Shown here in pieces: positions 8,945 through 17,046 of a stretch of 64,000 bases of DNA (the first letter of the stretch is position 1; the number at the start of each line of letters is the position of its first letter). The position numbers and the translations under genes are program-made. The stretch spans positions 98,412-162,411 of the forward strand of contig CANQAM010000003.1 of NCBI GenBank assembly GCA_947589325.1, given 5' to 3'. The notes below the pieces were generated by a model. That model was not told the DNA's origin, searched no databases, and saw only the letters and a program-made list of their open reading frames with translations. The stretch is from an uncultured Bacteroidales bacterium (GTDB taxonomy: Bacteria; Bacteroidota; Bacteroidia; Bacteroidales; UBA11471).

Positions 8945-9384
8945 AGTCGGGAGTGTATGCGCTGCTACTCGCAGGGCTGCTCGCGTGTGCGCCGTTGAAA
9001 CGGAAATCGACGGAGACGTATCGCGCCACTTGCGGCACCGAAATGTCGGCACTCTCCGACAGCCTGCACCGGACAACCGTTGTGCAGGAGCGGGAGCAGA
9101 GCCGTTGGATTATCGACTTGGTGCGTGAAATTTCCGACACCGCTGCCGCCCGTACCGCACGTCCGGTTTCCGAGCGGTGGCACATCACGGCGGAGAGTAC
9201 GCGGGAGAGCCGCTGCGCCGATACGACGGAGGTACTGTTTGCGGCAACCCGCATGCAAGAACGGTGCGACACGACAGCAGTACGCACCGCGACGACACCG
9301 GCAAGCCGGCATCGCGCACGGGGCGCCTATGCGATGCTTGCCGTCCTGTCTGTGATATCATTGGGATTAATTGTCAAACATTAA
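8941..9384 (+). CDS. Putative unimolecular spanin (lipoprotein plus C-terminal TM)
   Basis: 147 aa. The N-terminus is a lipoprotein signal peptide with the lipobox LLAC (Cys16). The C-terminus is a single hydrophobic helix (about residues 127-145, YAMLAVLSVISLGLIV) followed by KH. The middle (~110 residues) is hydrophilic and rich in Arg, Thr and Glu, with a coiled-coil look. An outer-membrane lipid anchor at one end and an inner-membrane helix at the other is the layout of u-spanins such as phage T1 gp11, which fuse the two membranes in the last step of lysis. The ATG at 8941 overlaps the preceding stop. Function is inferred from architecture; spanins share little sequence. Confidence 0.65.
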   Translation: MKSGVYALLLAGLLACAPLKRKSTETYRATCGTEMSALSDSLHRTTVVQEREQSRWIIDLVREISDTAAARTARPVSERWHITAESTRESRCADTTEVLFAATRMQERCDTTAVRTATTPASRHRARGAYAMLAVLSVISLGLIVKH

Positions 9385-9396
9385 AAATAAAAGGAA

Positions 9397-9915
9397 ATGA
9401 AAAAACATAAAGAATTTCCGGAAGAATGCCGGAAGAAAATTTGCGTACAGTTGTGCTTTACCCGTGAGGAGCTGCGCGACGAGTTGTTGAAACGGACGAC
9501 TTACATTGCCGTGCCCATGCAGACCGATGTCCCCGATGCGGCGGATTGGAGCGAACGGCTGCTGCTTACCGCCGACGAAGACCTCTGGGTGGGTGACCGT
9601 TTGCAGGAGGCTGCCGACCGCGTGAGCGACCTGTTGTCCGATTATCTGGCAGGCAAAAGCTGCTCTTTCGACGAGTGCGGACACTGCTGCATGACGCTGC
9701 TCCTGCCGTGCGAGGCGGTGCCGGGTATCGGCGACCGTATAGCCCGCATTATCAAAGAGATATTCGTGCTGCATGTGTTGGCGCGCTGGTTCGACGACCG
9801 TCTGCCCGAAAAGGCGCAGTACCTTGCCTTGCAGTGTCGCGAAGCCGAGGAGCTGCTGCGGGCGCGGCTGAACCGTCGTACCCGACCCATTGTGCGACCT
9901 TACAGGGCTTTGTAA
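9397..9915 (+). CDS. Hypothetical protein, phage operon
   Basis: 172 aa, not recognised. Predicted soluble and mostly helical, with a cysteine cluster around residues 88-108 (SCSFDECGHCCMTLLLPC) that might bind a metal, and a basic C-terminus. It is the third gene of the short operon, 12 nt after the spanin-like gene, and is followed by a terminator. By context it may be a virion or accessory protein of the same phage-derived system; nothing in the sequence gives a function. Confidence 0.7.
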   Translation: MKKHKEFPEECRKKICVQLCFTREELRDELLKRTTYIAVPMQTDVPDAADWSERLLLTADEDLWVGDRLQEAADRVSDLLSDYLAGKSCSFDECGHCCMTLLLPCEAVPGIGDRIARIIKEIFVLHVLARWFDDRLPEKAQYLALQCREAEELLRARLNRRTRPIVRPYRAL

Positions 9916-9936
9916 GAGCTTTCGGATTTTTATGGC

Positions 9937-9972
9937 GGCGGTCGAACTCTGTTCGATCGCCGTTTGTTTTTC
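9937..9972 (+). terminator. Terminator after the spanin-like operon
   Basis: GGCGGTCGAAC pairs with GTTCGATCGCC (one G-T pair) across a 3-nt loop, followed by GTTTGTTTTT. Confidence 0.85.
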
Positions 9973-10028
9973 CGATAAATCGTACAGAATATATCCCCGT
10001 ATGAAAGAACAAAATGAAAATAAATAGT

Positions 10029-10036
10029 TATCTTTG
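10029..10036 (+). promoter_or_regulatory. -7 element upstream of the BI-1 gene
   Basis: TATCTTTG matches TAnnTTTG. No convincing -33 TTTG is seen at the right distance. It lies about 80 nt before the ATG at 10116. Confidence 0.5.
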
Positions 10037-10115
10037 CGGCATAAATGGCTGAAATGGGGGAATATTCGCCTTTCGGACGATGTCTTTGCATGACAGCCGT
10101 AAATAAATTTCGATT

Positions 10116-10811
10116 ATGGAAAACAATTATTCTTACAGCGGGTCGCAGGTACAGATATCTGAAATGACCCTTGTCAAAAACGTCTATCTTTGGATGTGCG
10201 TTGCTTTGGCAGTAACCGGCATTACAGCTATGGCGGTCGATGCTTCGCAGAGTTTGCAGGAAATTTTGTTCGGCGGACGCTTCACTTTCTTGGTGCTGCT
10301 TATTGCCGAAGTGGCATTGGTGATTTATCTGTCGGCGCGCATTGCCCGCATGTCGTTTGCATCGGCTATGGTCAGTTTCCTTGTCTATTCGTTCCTGAAC
10401 GGATTGACGCTTTCGGTTATCTTCCTCGCCTATACGAGAACCTCCATTGCTTCGACGTTTTTCATTACGGGCGGCACGTTTGCCGTGATGAGTCTGTACG
10501 GTTATTTTACTAAAAAAGACCTGTCGTCGTGGGGCAATATTTTGCTGATGGCTCTTGTCGGACTTATCATCGCATCGATTGTAAATATCTTTTGGGCGAA
10601 CTCCACGCTTTATTGGATTGTAACCTATGCCGGCGTGCTGATATTCGTCGGCTTGACGGCTTACGACACCCATAACATCAAACGCCTGTTGGCCGGACAG
10701 GAAATCAATGAGACCACGCAGAAAGTAGCGCTGCTCGGCGCTTTGACGCTTTATCTCGATTTTATCAACCTGTTCCTTTACCTGCTGCGTATTTTCGGCG
10801 ATCGCAAGTAA
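10116..10811 (+). CDS. Bax inhibitor-1/YccA family membrane protein
   Basis: 231 aa with seven predicted membrane helices and the family's C-terminal pattern (LYLDFINLFLYLLRIFGDRK). Members are ubiquitous inner-membrane proteins implicated in Ca2+/H+ leak and membrane protein quality control. It has its own promoter element and its own terminator and looks like an ordinary host gene, although it lies between two phage-derived operons. Its insertion there is part of the evidence that the phage genes have been dispersed. Confidence 0.92.
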   Translation: MENNYSYSGSQVQISEMTLVKNVYLWMCVALAVTGITAMAVDASQSLQEILFGGRFTFLVLLIAEVALVIYLSARIARMSFASAMVSFLVYSFLNGLTLSVIFLAYTRTSIASTFFITGGTFAVMSLYGYFTKKDLSSWGNILLMALVGLIIASIVNIFWANSTLYWIVTYAGVLIFVGLTAYDTHNIKRLLAGQEINETTQKVALLGALTLYLDFINLFLYLLRIFGDRK

Positions 10812-10832
10812 TGGCATCGCTTATCGGATATG

Positions 10833-10867
10833 AAAAACTCCTTGCGGAACAACCGCAAGGAGTTTTT
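10833..10867. terminator. Bidirectional terminator, BI-1 gene / endolysin operon
   Basis: AAAAACTCCTTGCGG, a 5-nt loop, and CCGCAAGGAGTTTTT form a perfect 15-bp stem with A and T tracts at both ends. It serves the plus-strand BI-1 gene and the converging minus-strand virion operon. Confidence 0.93.
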
Positions 10868-10878
10868 CTTTTTTAGAA

Positions 10879-11316
10879 TCAACCGGAGAAGAAACAGATG
10901 CTTCCCCGTCCCTCGTCGTACACATCGAGGTGTACCCACGACGTGCCTTTTTCGAGCCGTATGGGGTGGGGCAGCAGGATTTGGTTCTTCACGATGGTTT
11001 CACGGACGGCCTCGGCAGAGAGTCCGGGAACGTCGAAATCGACGGCTTTACCCAAGTTGTGTGCCGACAGGTAGGGCACACCGGCAGCGCTCTTTTCCCG
11101 CACCAGCGGACAGAGGTTGCAGCGCAGCCCCCTTTGGGTGAATGCGCCGCCGGCAGCCCATGTATTGACGAGCATCGGTCGGTCGAAGATTTTTTCCCGC
11201 AGCACGACAAGCGTGTCGAGCAGTTTCTCGTCGAGGAAAATCCACGCCCGTTCGCCGAATCGCCGATATACGTCGGGACACACCAGCTCTTTGAGGTCGA
11301 AATAGCAGCTTTTCAT
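10879..11316 (-). CDS. M15-type peptidase, phage endolysin
   Basis: 145 aa, the last gene of the minus-strand virion operon. The zinc-peptidase pattern of M15 D,D/L,D-peptidases is intact: SAHNLGKAVDF provides His86 and Asp93, and WVH provides His129. There is no signal peptide and no wall-binding domain, so it needs a holin to reach the periplasm. It would cleave the stem peptides of peptidoglycan. It lies 16 nt after the holin-like gene. Some cellular carboxypeptidases share the fold, but size and neighbours point to a lysin. Confidence 0.85.
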   Translation of the reverse strand: MKSCYFDLKELVCPDVYRRFGERAWIFLDEKLLDTLVVLREKIFDRPMLVNTWAAGGAFTQRGLRCNLCPLVREKSAAGVPYLSAHNLGKAVDFDVPGLSAEAVRETIVKNQILLPHPIRLEKGTSWVHLDVYDEGRGSICFFSG

Positions 11317-11332
11317 ACGGACATTTCCTTTC

Positions 11333-11683
11333 TCAAAAATCGCTCGGCGGCTGGCGTTTGTCGCAGCCGCGCACGTTGCAGCGGCGTATCTCGCTCTCTT
11401 TCAGCTGTAATTCCAGTGCATGGCATTTATACACAAGCTCCAATTTTTCCGTCTGCTCCTTTCTTAACTCGATGTAGAGCGCATCTATCTTTGCGTCGCG
11501 TTGGGAGAGGCGGCTTTCGAGCCAGCCCACTTGGTTTTTTTTCACTTCCAACTCCGCATCGACGGCTTCCGCCTCTTTCACCCGCTTCTGCTGCTTGCGG
11601 GTGGTGAGGTAGCCGATGAACCATTTTACGGTTTCTGCACCGCCTATCGCTCCGAATACCGTCAATGCTGTCGTCAGTTCCAT
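11333..11683 (-). CDS. Holin-like protein with one TM and a coiled coil
   Basis: 116 aa. One hydrophobic segment at residues 3-25 (TTALTVFGAIGGAETVKWFI) is followed by a charged coiled coil (residues ~30-100) and a short C-terminal motif CNVRGCDKRQPPS. Similar small proteins sit next to endolysins in Bacteroides prophages (recollection only). Position directly before the endolysin suggests a holin or another lysis protein. A structural role cannot be excluded, since one TM helix plus a long coiled coil is unusual for a holin. Confidence 0.65.
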   Translation of the reverse strand: MELTTALTVFGAIGGAETVKWFIGYLTTRKQQKRVKEAEAVDAELEVKKNQVGWLESRLSQRDAKIDALYIELRKEQTEKLELVYKCHALELQLKESEIRRCNVRGCDKRQPPSDF

Positions 11684-11686
11684 GGT

Positions 11687-12550
11687 TTATACCTCCGTTT
11701 CGGATTGAGGAAGTTTTGCGACAAGGGATTCGAGTTTCTGTATTCTTGCTTCCAAATCGGCGTTCTTCTTTTCCAGATAAGCCATTTTGAGCGCCAATAT
11801 CTCGGTATAGTTCAGTCCCCGTATAGGGTCCGGCTCATCATCGGACGGAGAGCCTTGCAAGACTACGTCGGGAATCAATTGTTCTACCTCTTGTGCAATG
11901 TAGCCGTAGTGAGTTGTTCCATTTTCATCATCTTTGAGGGAGTACGATTTCAAGCTGATTTCACCGGCTTTTTGCAATCGTTCGTCCGAAGCCTCTATGT
12001 TTTGGATATTTTCTTTCAGTCGTACATCGGAAGCCGTTACATGGGCGGACGCGGTAATGGTTTTATTCGTTTCCCAATTACCAACGTTTGATTCGCAACG
12101 AAAGTAAGAAAGAGGCGCATTGGAATCTTTTCTTAAATAGAATCCGGCTGTTCCGGCAAATTCTCCAAGATATAAAGAAGCGGAATTATTAGCACACATT
12201 ATAGCTAAAAATGAATGAAAATGCCCCAAATTATCACTGTTGTCGAGATTGTTATAAGTAATGGCGGCTTTTTTATAGGTGTCAGCCCAAGAACCAGATA
12301 CTCTTTTAACATCTATGCCATTAAATGTTTTTTTTCCGGATATTTCCTGTGTGGTGTTGCTTGTAACATAGTTGGACGCCGCGCCAAAAGTGTCGAGCTT
12401 CTTTTTGTCGGCAGCGGACATCAGTCCGTTTGCCGACTGCGTGGCGGCAGCCGTGATGTTACGTCCTGACGAGGGGTCGATTACCGCTTTGGGGTGCGTT
12501 ACGGGATAAATCGTTTTCCCGTTGAGAGTCAATTTCTTTATTTGTGCCAT
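11687..12550 (-). CDS. Phage tail fibre with S74 intramolecular chaperone domain
   Basis: 287 aa. The N-terminal ~55 residues (MAQIKKLTLNGKTIYPVT) match the next fibre gene, followed by the module QSANGLMSAADKKKLD. The middle is receptor-type sequence. From residue 174 there is a peptidase S74 chaperone domain: SDVRLKENI with the Ser174/Lys179 dyad used for self-cleavage, then YGYIAQEVE, LNYTEILALKMAYLE, and a final coiled coil. Such domains trimerise the fibre and then cut themselves off. No frameshift is seen. Confidence 0.9.
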   Translation of the reverse strand: MAQIKKLTLNGKTIYPVTHPKAVIDPSSGRNITAAATQSANGLMSAADKKKLDTFGAASNYVTSNTTQEISGKKTFNGIDVKRVSGSWADTYKKAAITYNNLDNSDNLGHFHSFLAIMCANNSASLYLGEFAGTAGFYLRKDSNAPLSYFRCESNVGNWETNKTITASAHVTASDVRLKENIQNIEASDERLQKAGEISLKSYSLKDDENGTTHYGYIAQEVEQLIPDVVLQGSPSDDEPDPIRGLNYTEILALKMAYLEKKNADLEARIQKLESLVAKLPQSETEV

Positions 12551-12950
12551 GACGATTCGCTTAAATAGTTATTTCGGGATAATCGGTAACGTCGTTGCAA
12601 GCCGCAGCCGTCAGATAGGTCGTCGCAGCGCCGAAAGCGTCGAGTTTCTTTTTGTCGGCAGCGGACATCAGGCCGTTTACCGACTGAGTAGCGACGTTGT
12701 ATGTCGTATTGGTATCGCTCCAAGGTACATTGACGACCAGTTGCCCCGAAGCGTTTTTCTGCACGGCATAGGTGCGACTTGCAGTAGCGGAGACGGCATT
12801 TGCTGCCACCGATTGCGCTGTGTCGCTGCCGAGCTTTACGCCGCCGAGTACGCTTGCCGTTGCCGCCGGCAGGGAATAATTGTTGGCTCCGGCTGCTATG
12901 TTGTCGAGTTTCTTTTTGTCGGCAGCCGACATCAGGCCGTTTGCCGACTG
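12391..12950. repeat. Three ~49-bp near-identical copies in tail fibre genes
   Basis: Copies at about 12391-12439, 12639-12686 and 12903-12950 encode the same protein module (ANGLMSAADKKKLD or a one-residue variant). They differ at only a few bases, much less than the flanking sequence, which makes them likely crossover points for swapping fibre tips. Confidence 0.8.
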
Positions 12951-13610
12951 GGTAACTGTGCCGGGTATATCTTCGATAAGGGCAACGGTACCGCTCTTTT
13001 CCGGTAAGTCTATCTGTTCTTTATCAATTCCGTCATAATAGAAATGGCCTCCTAACCACGACCATTGACCAATGTTGAACTCGCTAGCGCCAAATGAGCC
13101 AAAAATTCTCAAATTTATCTGTCTATCCGGGTCCCCTTTGGAAATTTGGGTACCACATATTTCCAGTCCTCTTTCAAATTTCTTATAGCTATCTATTATT
13201 TGGTCATCGGTATCCAAATCGACAAATTTTTCATTCGCCCAATTCTTTACGTTAGTTTCGGAATTTTGCAGCAGCCTCGTAAGGTTTTGCGTTTCGGTGA
13301 TGCCGGAGAGGAACGCCTCCACCTCTTTCCATTTGTTGATGACGGTATCGGAGTCGGTTGCATTAGTCAGAAAGTCTTTCAGCGTTGTCGCCAAAGCCAC
13401 GACGTTGTTGTAACCCTCGCCCATCGATGTCAGAGCTATAGCCGCATTAGCGATAGTTTCACTATCACCTTTTCTAACACCTATTAATGCTGCCAACGCC
13501 GACAATTCCCATGCCAGTGTAGTATTTGATGCGCGGTCTTTTATAGCTTCCGCAATGGTGACAGGGTATATCGTTGCCCCGTCCAGTGTCAGTTTTTTAA
13601 TCTTTGCCAT
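12561..13610 (-). CDS. Phage tail fibre protein
   Basis: 349 aa. The N-terminus MAKIKKLTLDGATIYPVTI is a paralogue of the N-terminus of the S74 fibre. It carries two QSANGLMSAADKKKLD-type modules (about residues 220 and 310), typical of repetitive fibre shafts, and ends in DVTDYPEITI, close to the end of the 270 aa protein upstream. It lacks an S74 domain of its own. The N-terminal shared part probably docks on the tail; the rest differs from the paralogue. Confidence 0.85.
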   Translation of the reverse strand: MAKIKKLTLDGATIYPVTIAEAIKDRASNTTLAWELSALAALIGVRKGDSETIANAAIALTSMGEGYNNVVALATTLKDFLTNATDSDTVINKWKEVEAFLSGITETQNLTRLLQNSETNVKNWANEKFVDLDTDDQIIDSYKKFERGLEICGTQISKGDPDRQINLRIFGSFGASEFNIGQWSWLGGHFYYDGIDKEQIDLPEKSGTVALIEDIPGTVTQSANGLMSAADKKKLDNIAAGANNYSLPAATASVLGGVKLGSDTAQSVAANAVSATASRTYAVQKNASGQLVVNVPWSDTNTTYNVATQSVNGLMSAADKKKLDAFGAATTYLTAAACNDVTDYPEITI

Positions 13611-13638
13611 ATCGTTTTGATTTTTATAAGTTGATAAT

Positions 13639-14451
13639 TTATATTTCCGGATAATCCGCCGTGTCGGAAAAGGCTTTCGCCTTTATAAATTCGGAGTGCG
13701 CAAAAGCCTCTTGTTTCGCGATTTTGAATCCGTCCGGTTCGACCGAGAAGGTGATTTCGTGCTGACGTTTGTCCGCGCCGAAAAACGAGAGAACAAAACT
13801 CGTGAAGTAGTCATCATACGATAACGAGGCAGGTGTCATCTCGCTGCCGCTTGCCACCACGACCTCCTTTTGCGCGATTTTCGCATCGACGAGCAGCCGT
13901 TCCAATGCCTGCAAATTCTCGAATATCACCTCCCCGTCGTCGCCATACGACTTGACCGGTATTTTTATCGGTGTCAGTTTGTCGGTGGTCTCTTCCAGTT
14001 CGGAGATGTCATGTTCGTATTTTGTTTTTAGTTCTTCGATATTGTTTTCCATCGGAATTACCTCTGTGCTCCAATAGTCTCCGTCCCAATGGAGTATGAC
14101 GATGCTGCAGCCCGATACCGTTACGGAAATGCCATTTTCGCCGTCGGCGTTTTGGAGGTGCTCGAAAGTAACCGTTCCCGATTTCGGAGCAAAATAGAGA
14201 TATGCGGCTTTGATACCCGGTTTGGGTTTGGGGTCGAAGGTCTGCGGATTTTCGACAAGCCCTTGGAAAGGAGGGTCCAAGCGGTTCGAGTCCACCCATT
14301 TGCGGTTTATCGCGTCCCAAATCCACAAAGATTGCGTCTCACCGTTGATAAAACAGTTGCCGGGCACGCAGAGCGGGTGAGTGGCAAGGAAAGTTTCGAG
14401 TCCGAAGTAATAGCCGAGAAATTTCCCTTGTGTGTAACAATGACTTTTCAT
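13639..14451 (-). CDS. Putative phage tail/fibre-associated structural protein
   Basis: 270 aa. The first ~130 residues look like a compact beta-rich domain (many Trp, Tyr, Phe). A short coiled coil follows (residues ~132-158, MENNIEELKTKYEHDISELE), then a C-terminal domain ending SDTADYPEI. That end resembles the end of the downstream fibre protein, suggesting a shared attachment segment. It lies between the connector and the fibres. No family was recognised; the virion role is inferred from position and the shared end. Confidence 0.7.
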   Translation of the reverse strand: MKSHCYTQGKFLGYYFGLETFLATHPLCVPGNCFINGETQSLWIWDAINRKWVDSNRLDPPFQGLVENPQTFDPKPKPGIKAAYLYFAPKSGTVTFEHLQNADGENGISVTVSGCSIVILHWDGDYWSTEVIPMENNIEELKTKYEHDISELEETTDKLTPIKIPVKSYGDDGEVIFENLQALERLLVDAKIAQKEVVVASGSEMTPASLSYDDYFTSFVLSFFGADKRQHEITFSVEPDGFKIAKQEAFAHSEFIKAKAFSDTADYPEI

Positions 14452-14484
14452 AATTAGCTGTTTTTGAAATTTATAGGTGTGTTT

Positions 14485-15114
14485 TTATGAAAAGAGCACA
14501 TGACCGAGCATGAGCGCGGCTTTGTCGTTTTGCCCCAAGATGTCGTAAACCGAAGCGGCACACAGGTAACATACCGAATCGCCCAGCAGCGGGACGATGT
14601 CGTATCCTCCGTTTTGCTCTTTCGGCAGCGGAACATATACGGCGCTTTTTATTTCGTGAAGACGCACATAGGGCGGGAGGGCATAGTAGTCGAGTACGGT
14701 ATGTCCTTCGTTGTCGGTGGTAATGACGGCTGCCGGTTTTTCCGTACCGCCTCGCGAATACGGATTGTATTGCAGCGCCGTGCGCGGGTGCTGCCGGTCG
14801 AAAAATCGGGTAACCGGACGCCGCCACCCTTTCATCTGGAACCGTATCATGCGCAGCATATCGTCGGGAAGTACGACCCGTCCGCTGCCGTCTTGCCGGG
14901 GCTGGGGCGTGAGCGATGCCGAAATGTCTTTGCCTTCGCACAGATGTTCGGGAGCTTTCAGCAGTTGGAGTTTCAGCGACTCCTCCCATTTTGCCCGAAT
15001 GTATTGTTCGATGTTTCCGCCTCCGGTGCGGGTCATTACGGCGTCCCAGTCGGGAGTGAGTTCCTCCATGTCGGTTTTTACGCGCTCTATCCATTCGTCT
15101 GTTGTCAGAAACAT
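14485..15114 (-). CDS. Putative head-tail connector (adaptor) protein
   Basis: 209 aa from the ATG at 15114, which is preceded by a strong GGAGG-type ribosome site; the open frame continues upstream to 15261 but that start would overlap the previous gene. The chain is mostly helical with a beta part, and the C-terminal helices (LGDSVCYLCAASVYDILGQN) resemble the layout of podovirus tail-tube A/gp4-type adaptor proteins that sit under the portal. Position two genes after the capsid gene agrees. The assignment is by size, position and pattern, not by a clear motif. Confidence 0.6.
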   Translation of the reverse strand: MFLTTDEWIERVKTDMEELTPDWDAVMTRTGGGNIEQYIRAKWEESLKLQLLKAPEHLCEGKDISASLTPQPRQDGSGRVVLPDDMLRMIRFQMKGWRRPVTRFFDRQHPRTALQYNPYSRGGTEKPAAVITTDNEGHTVLDYYALPPYVRLHEIKSAVYVPLPKEQNGGYDIVPLLGDSVCYLCAASVYDILGQNDKAALMLGHVLFS

Positions 15115-15131
15115 GTTTGCCTCCTTTCCTT

Positions 15132-15506
15132 TCAGGCTGTTATGTTGGGGAAAACCAGCCCCTTTTCGCGGGCGGCGCGTTCGATGCCGGAAGGCGAACG
15201 CAGTTTGTCGAGCGGTACGCGGTAAGGCTCGGCGTGCAGCAATTCGCGTGCCGCCTGCCACGAGGCGATATGTCCCGCTTTTTTCAGTTCGGGCTGCGGC
15301 ACGGCCTCGACTTCGTGGTGCAGGTCGAAGAGTCTGCCGTAGTCGATGTCTTGTTCTATGGCGTCTTGCAGCTCGGTGTTGGAGGTGGTGTAATACCCGT
15401 GTATGTTGTCGCGCGCGATGAAGCGTATGCGTATCTTTTTTCCGCCCATGCGCACGATGGTATTCAGGTTGCCGTGCAGGGTTTCGTATGTTTTAATCGT
15501 TTTCAT
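15132..15506 (-). CDS. Hypothetical protein between capsid and connector genes
   Basis: 124 aa, soluble, not recognised. The N-terminal half has a beta-hairpin-like pattern (GKKIRIRFIARDNIHGYYTT), and the C-terminal half is helical and basic. It sits 17 nt before the connector gene and after the stem-loop that follows the capsid gene. It could be a head decoration or completion protein; that is a guess from position. Confidence 0.6.
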   Translation of the reverse strand: MKTIKTYETLHGNLNTIVRMGGKKIRIRFIARDNIHGYYTTSNTELQDAIEQDIDYGRLFDLHHEVEAVPQPELKKAGHIASWQAARELLHAEPYRVPLDKLRSPSGIERAAREKGLVFPNITA

Positions 15507-15523
15507 AAAATCATGTTTTTTAG

Positions 15524-15558
15524 ATTTCTACAACGGAGCGAAGCCCCGTTGTAGAAAT
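15524..15558 (-). other. Strong stem-loop just after the capsid gene
   Basis: ATTTCTACAACGG and CCGTTGTAGAAAT form a perfect 13-bp stem. The loop region itself contains GCGAAGC, a sequence known to form an exceptionally stable mini-hairpin. No T-tract follows on either strand, so this is not a standard terminator. It may protect the 3' end of the capsid message or mark an RNA processing site. Confidence 0.75.
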
Positions 15559-15575
15559 GTCGTGAATAAAAAGGT

Positions 15576-16967
15576 TTATGCTTTCTTGGGTATGATGCGC
15601 ATGTGGGCGGCGGGGTAGCGCAGGGTCAGACACGAGGCTTCGGTGAGTACCACTGCATCGGTGTTGCGCACGCCGGCGCCTTTGAGGTCGAGCACTTGGC
15701 GGTCGAAGGGTACGTGCGACCATTTCGAGAGATATTCGGGGTCGAAGATGAACCCGTAATCGCTCATGCCGCATTCGTCGAACACTTCGGAGTAGAGCAC
15801 GAACAGCCGTCCGAATTTGGAGCGCACTTCGGAAAAGTCGATGCCCCATTTCACGAAATCGTCTTCCGCCGAAACGACCTTATTGACGTCGAGCTTGTTG
15901 ATGCGTCCGATGAAGTCGGAGCCGCCGATGAGTATTTTGCGCTTGTTGCCGCCGTTGCCGGTGAACGACTCTTTCATGATGTCGATGAGGTCTTCCTCCG
16001 TCAGTTCCTTTTCGGGGTCGAATGTGTATTCTTTGCCCGCCTGCCACCAGATGCCGCCGGTGAACGATACCTCCTCTTTCTTTTTCGAGTCGTAGAGGCG
16101 GCGTTTCACGCCGAACATGAAGGTCTTTTCCATGCCCAGACGCATATCGTAAATAGCGGCTTCTTCGGAGTCGGAGAAGTCCCATTCGACCTCTTTGTTG
16201 GCGATTTTCTGGAACGTCGATTGTTCGATTTGCATTTTGAAAATCTGGCAGAAATTCTGGTCTTTCACCGGAAGTGCCTCGAATTGGGCGGTCTGCACGT
16301 CGAGCTCGGTGGCGGCGCGTCCCATACGGATAAGGCTCGTGCCCTGCTCGATGCTCGGCACGCAGCCCGTGATGCTGCCGATGGTCTTGCCATTGACGGC
16401 ATACACATTCAGCTCGCCGCTCTCCTCCTTGCTCGAAATGTAAAGCACGAGGTCGGCTTTCGACGGCGTTTTACCGTCGCTTTCATAGCCTTTCACGCCC
16501 TGTACGAGAATCGTTTCGGACGGCTCGAAAATGTCGTTGTTGTCGGTCGTGATTTGCACCTTTTGTGCCGACGCGGTGGCGCTGCCCGCTCCGGGTTCGG
16601 TGTAGGCTTCGGCAAGCGTGGCTTTGGTGGGTTTCACATCGACGGAGTAGTAATCGACCACCATGGAGCCGGAGCGGCGGGCGCCGGCATGGCGCGAAAG
16701 CTGGTCGATAGGCGTTGCCATGGGGCGTATGCGGGTGATGCGCTTGTCTACTTCGTTGAGAAGCAGATCTTCGCTTTCGCCGCGCGTAATTTCGGTGGTC
16801 AGGGGTGCGCCGCTGACGATTTTTCCGGTGGTTACGGGCACGACGACAGCCAATGCGCAGGCGCAGTCGCGGAACACGAAGGCGAGCATCACCGTCAATA
16901 CGGCGATAGCCGTCCAGTAGTAGAAATCTTTGGATTTCAGAAGTTTCATAAGGTCAAAATTTTTCAT
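15576..16967 (-). CDS. Phage major capsid protein with N-terminal hydrophobic segment
   Basis: 463 aa from the ATG at 16967. The stretch from about residue 70 (NEVDKRITRIRPMATPIDQL) and the later DMRLGMEKTFMFGVKRRLYD agree with what I know of SU10/DUF5309-type HK97-fold capsid proteins. It follows the scaffold gene, the normal order. Residues ~15-48 (FYYWTAIAVLTVMLAFVF and following) are strongly hydrophobic, like a membrane segment or signal, which is odd for a shell protein. The frame is open upstream to 17312, but that region overlaps the scaffold gene. No disruption is seen. Confidence 0.82.
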   Translation of the reverse strand: MKNFDLMKLLKSKDFYYWTAIAVLTVMLAFVFRDCACALAVVVPVTTGKIVSGAPLTTEITRGESEDLLLNEVDKRITRIRPMATPIDQLSRHAGARRSGSMVVDYYSVDVKPTKATLAEAYTEPGAGSATASAQKVQITTDNNDIFEPSETILVQGVKGYESDGKTPSKADLVLYISSKEESGELNVYAVNGKTIGSITGCVPSIEQGTSLIRMGRAATELDVQTAQFEALPVKDQNFCQIFKMQIEQSTFQKIANKEVEWDFSDSEEAAIYDMRLGMEKTFMFGVKRRLYDSKKKEEVSFTGGIWWQAGKEYTFDPEKELTEEDLIDIMKESFTGNGGNKRKILIGGSDFIGRINKLDVNKVVSAEDDFVKWGIDFSEVRSKFGRLFVLYSEVFDECGMSDYGFIFDPEYLSKWSHVPFDRQVLDLKGAGVRNTDAVVLTEASCLTLRYPAAHMRIIPKKA

Positions 16968-17046
16968 TGTCGTTTGAATCGTTTTTTTGTGAATAAATAG
17001 GGTGAATGATGGTGTGATGTGATTCTTTTGGGTGAAGTTTTCGGCA

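Noticed and set aside
11687..13610. Diversity-generating retroelement acting on the tail fibres
   Set aside because: No reverse transcriptase gene and no template/variable repeat pair with adenine-specific differences were found; the repeats here are protein modules.
14485..15261. 258 aa version of the connector protein
   Set aside because: The start at 15261 lies within the upstream gene; the ATG at 15114 has a strong ribosome site directly before it.
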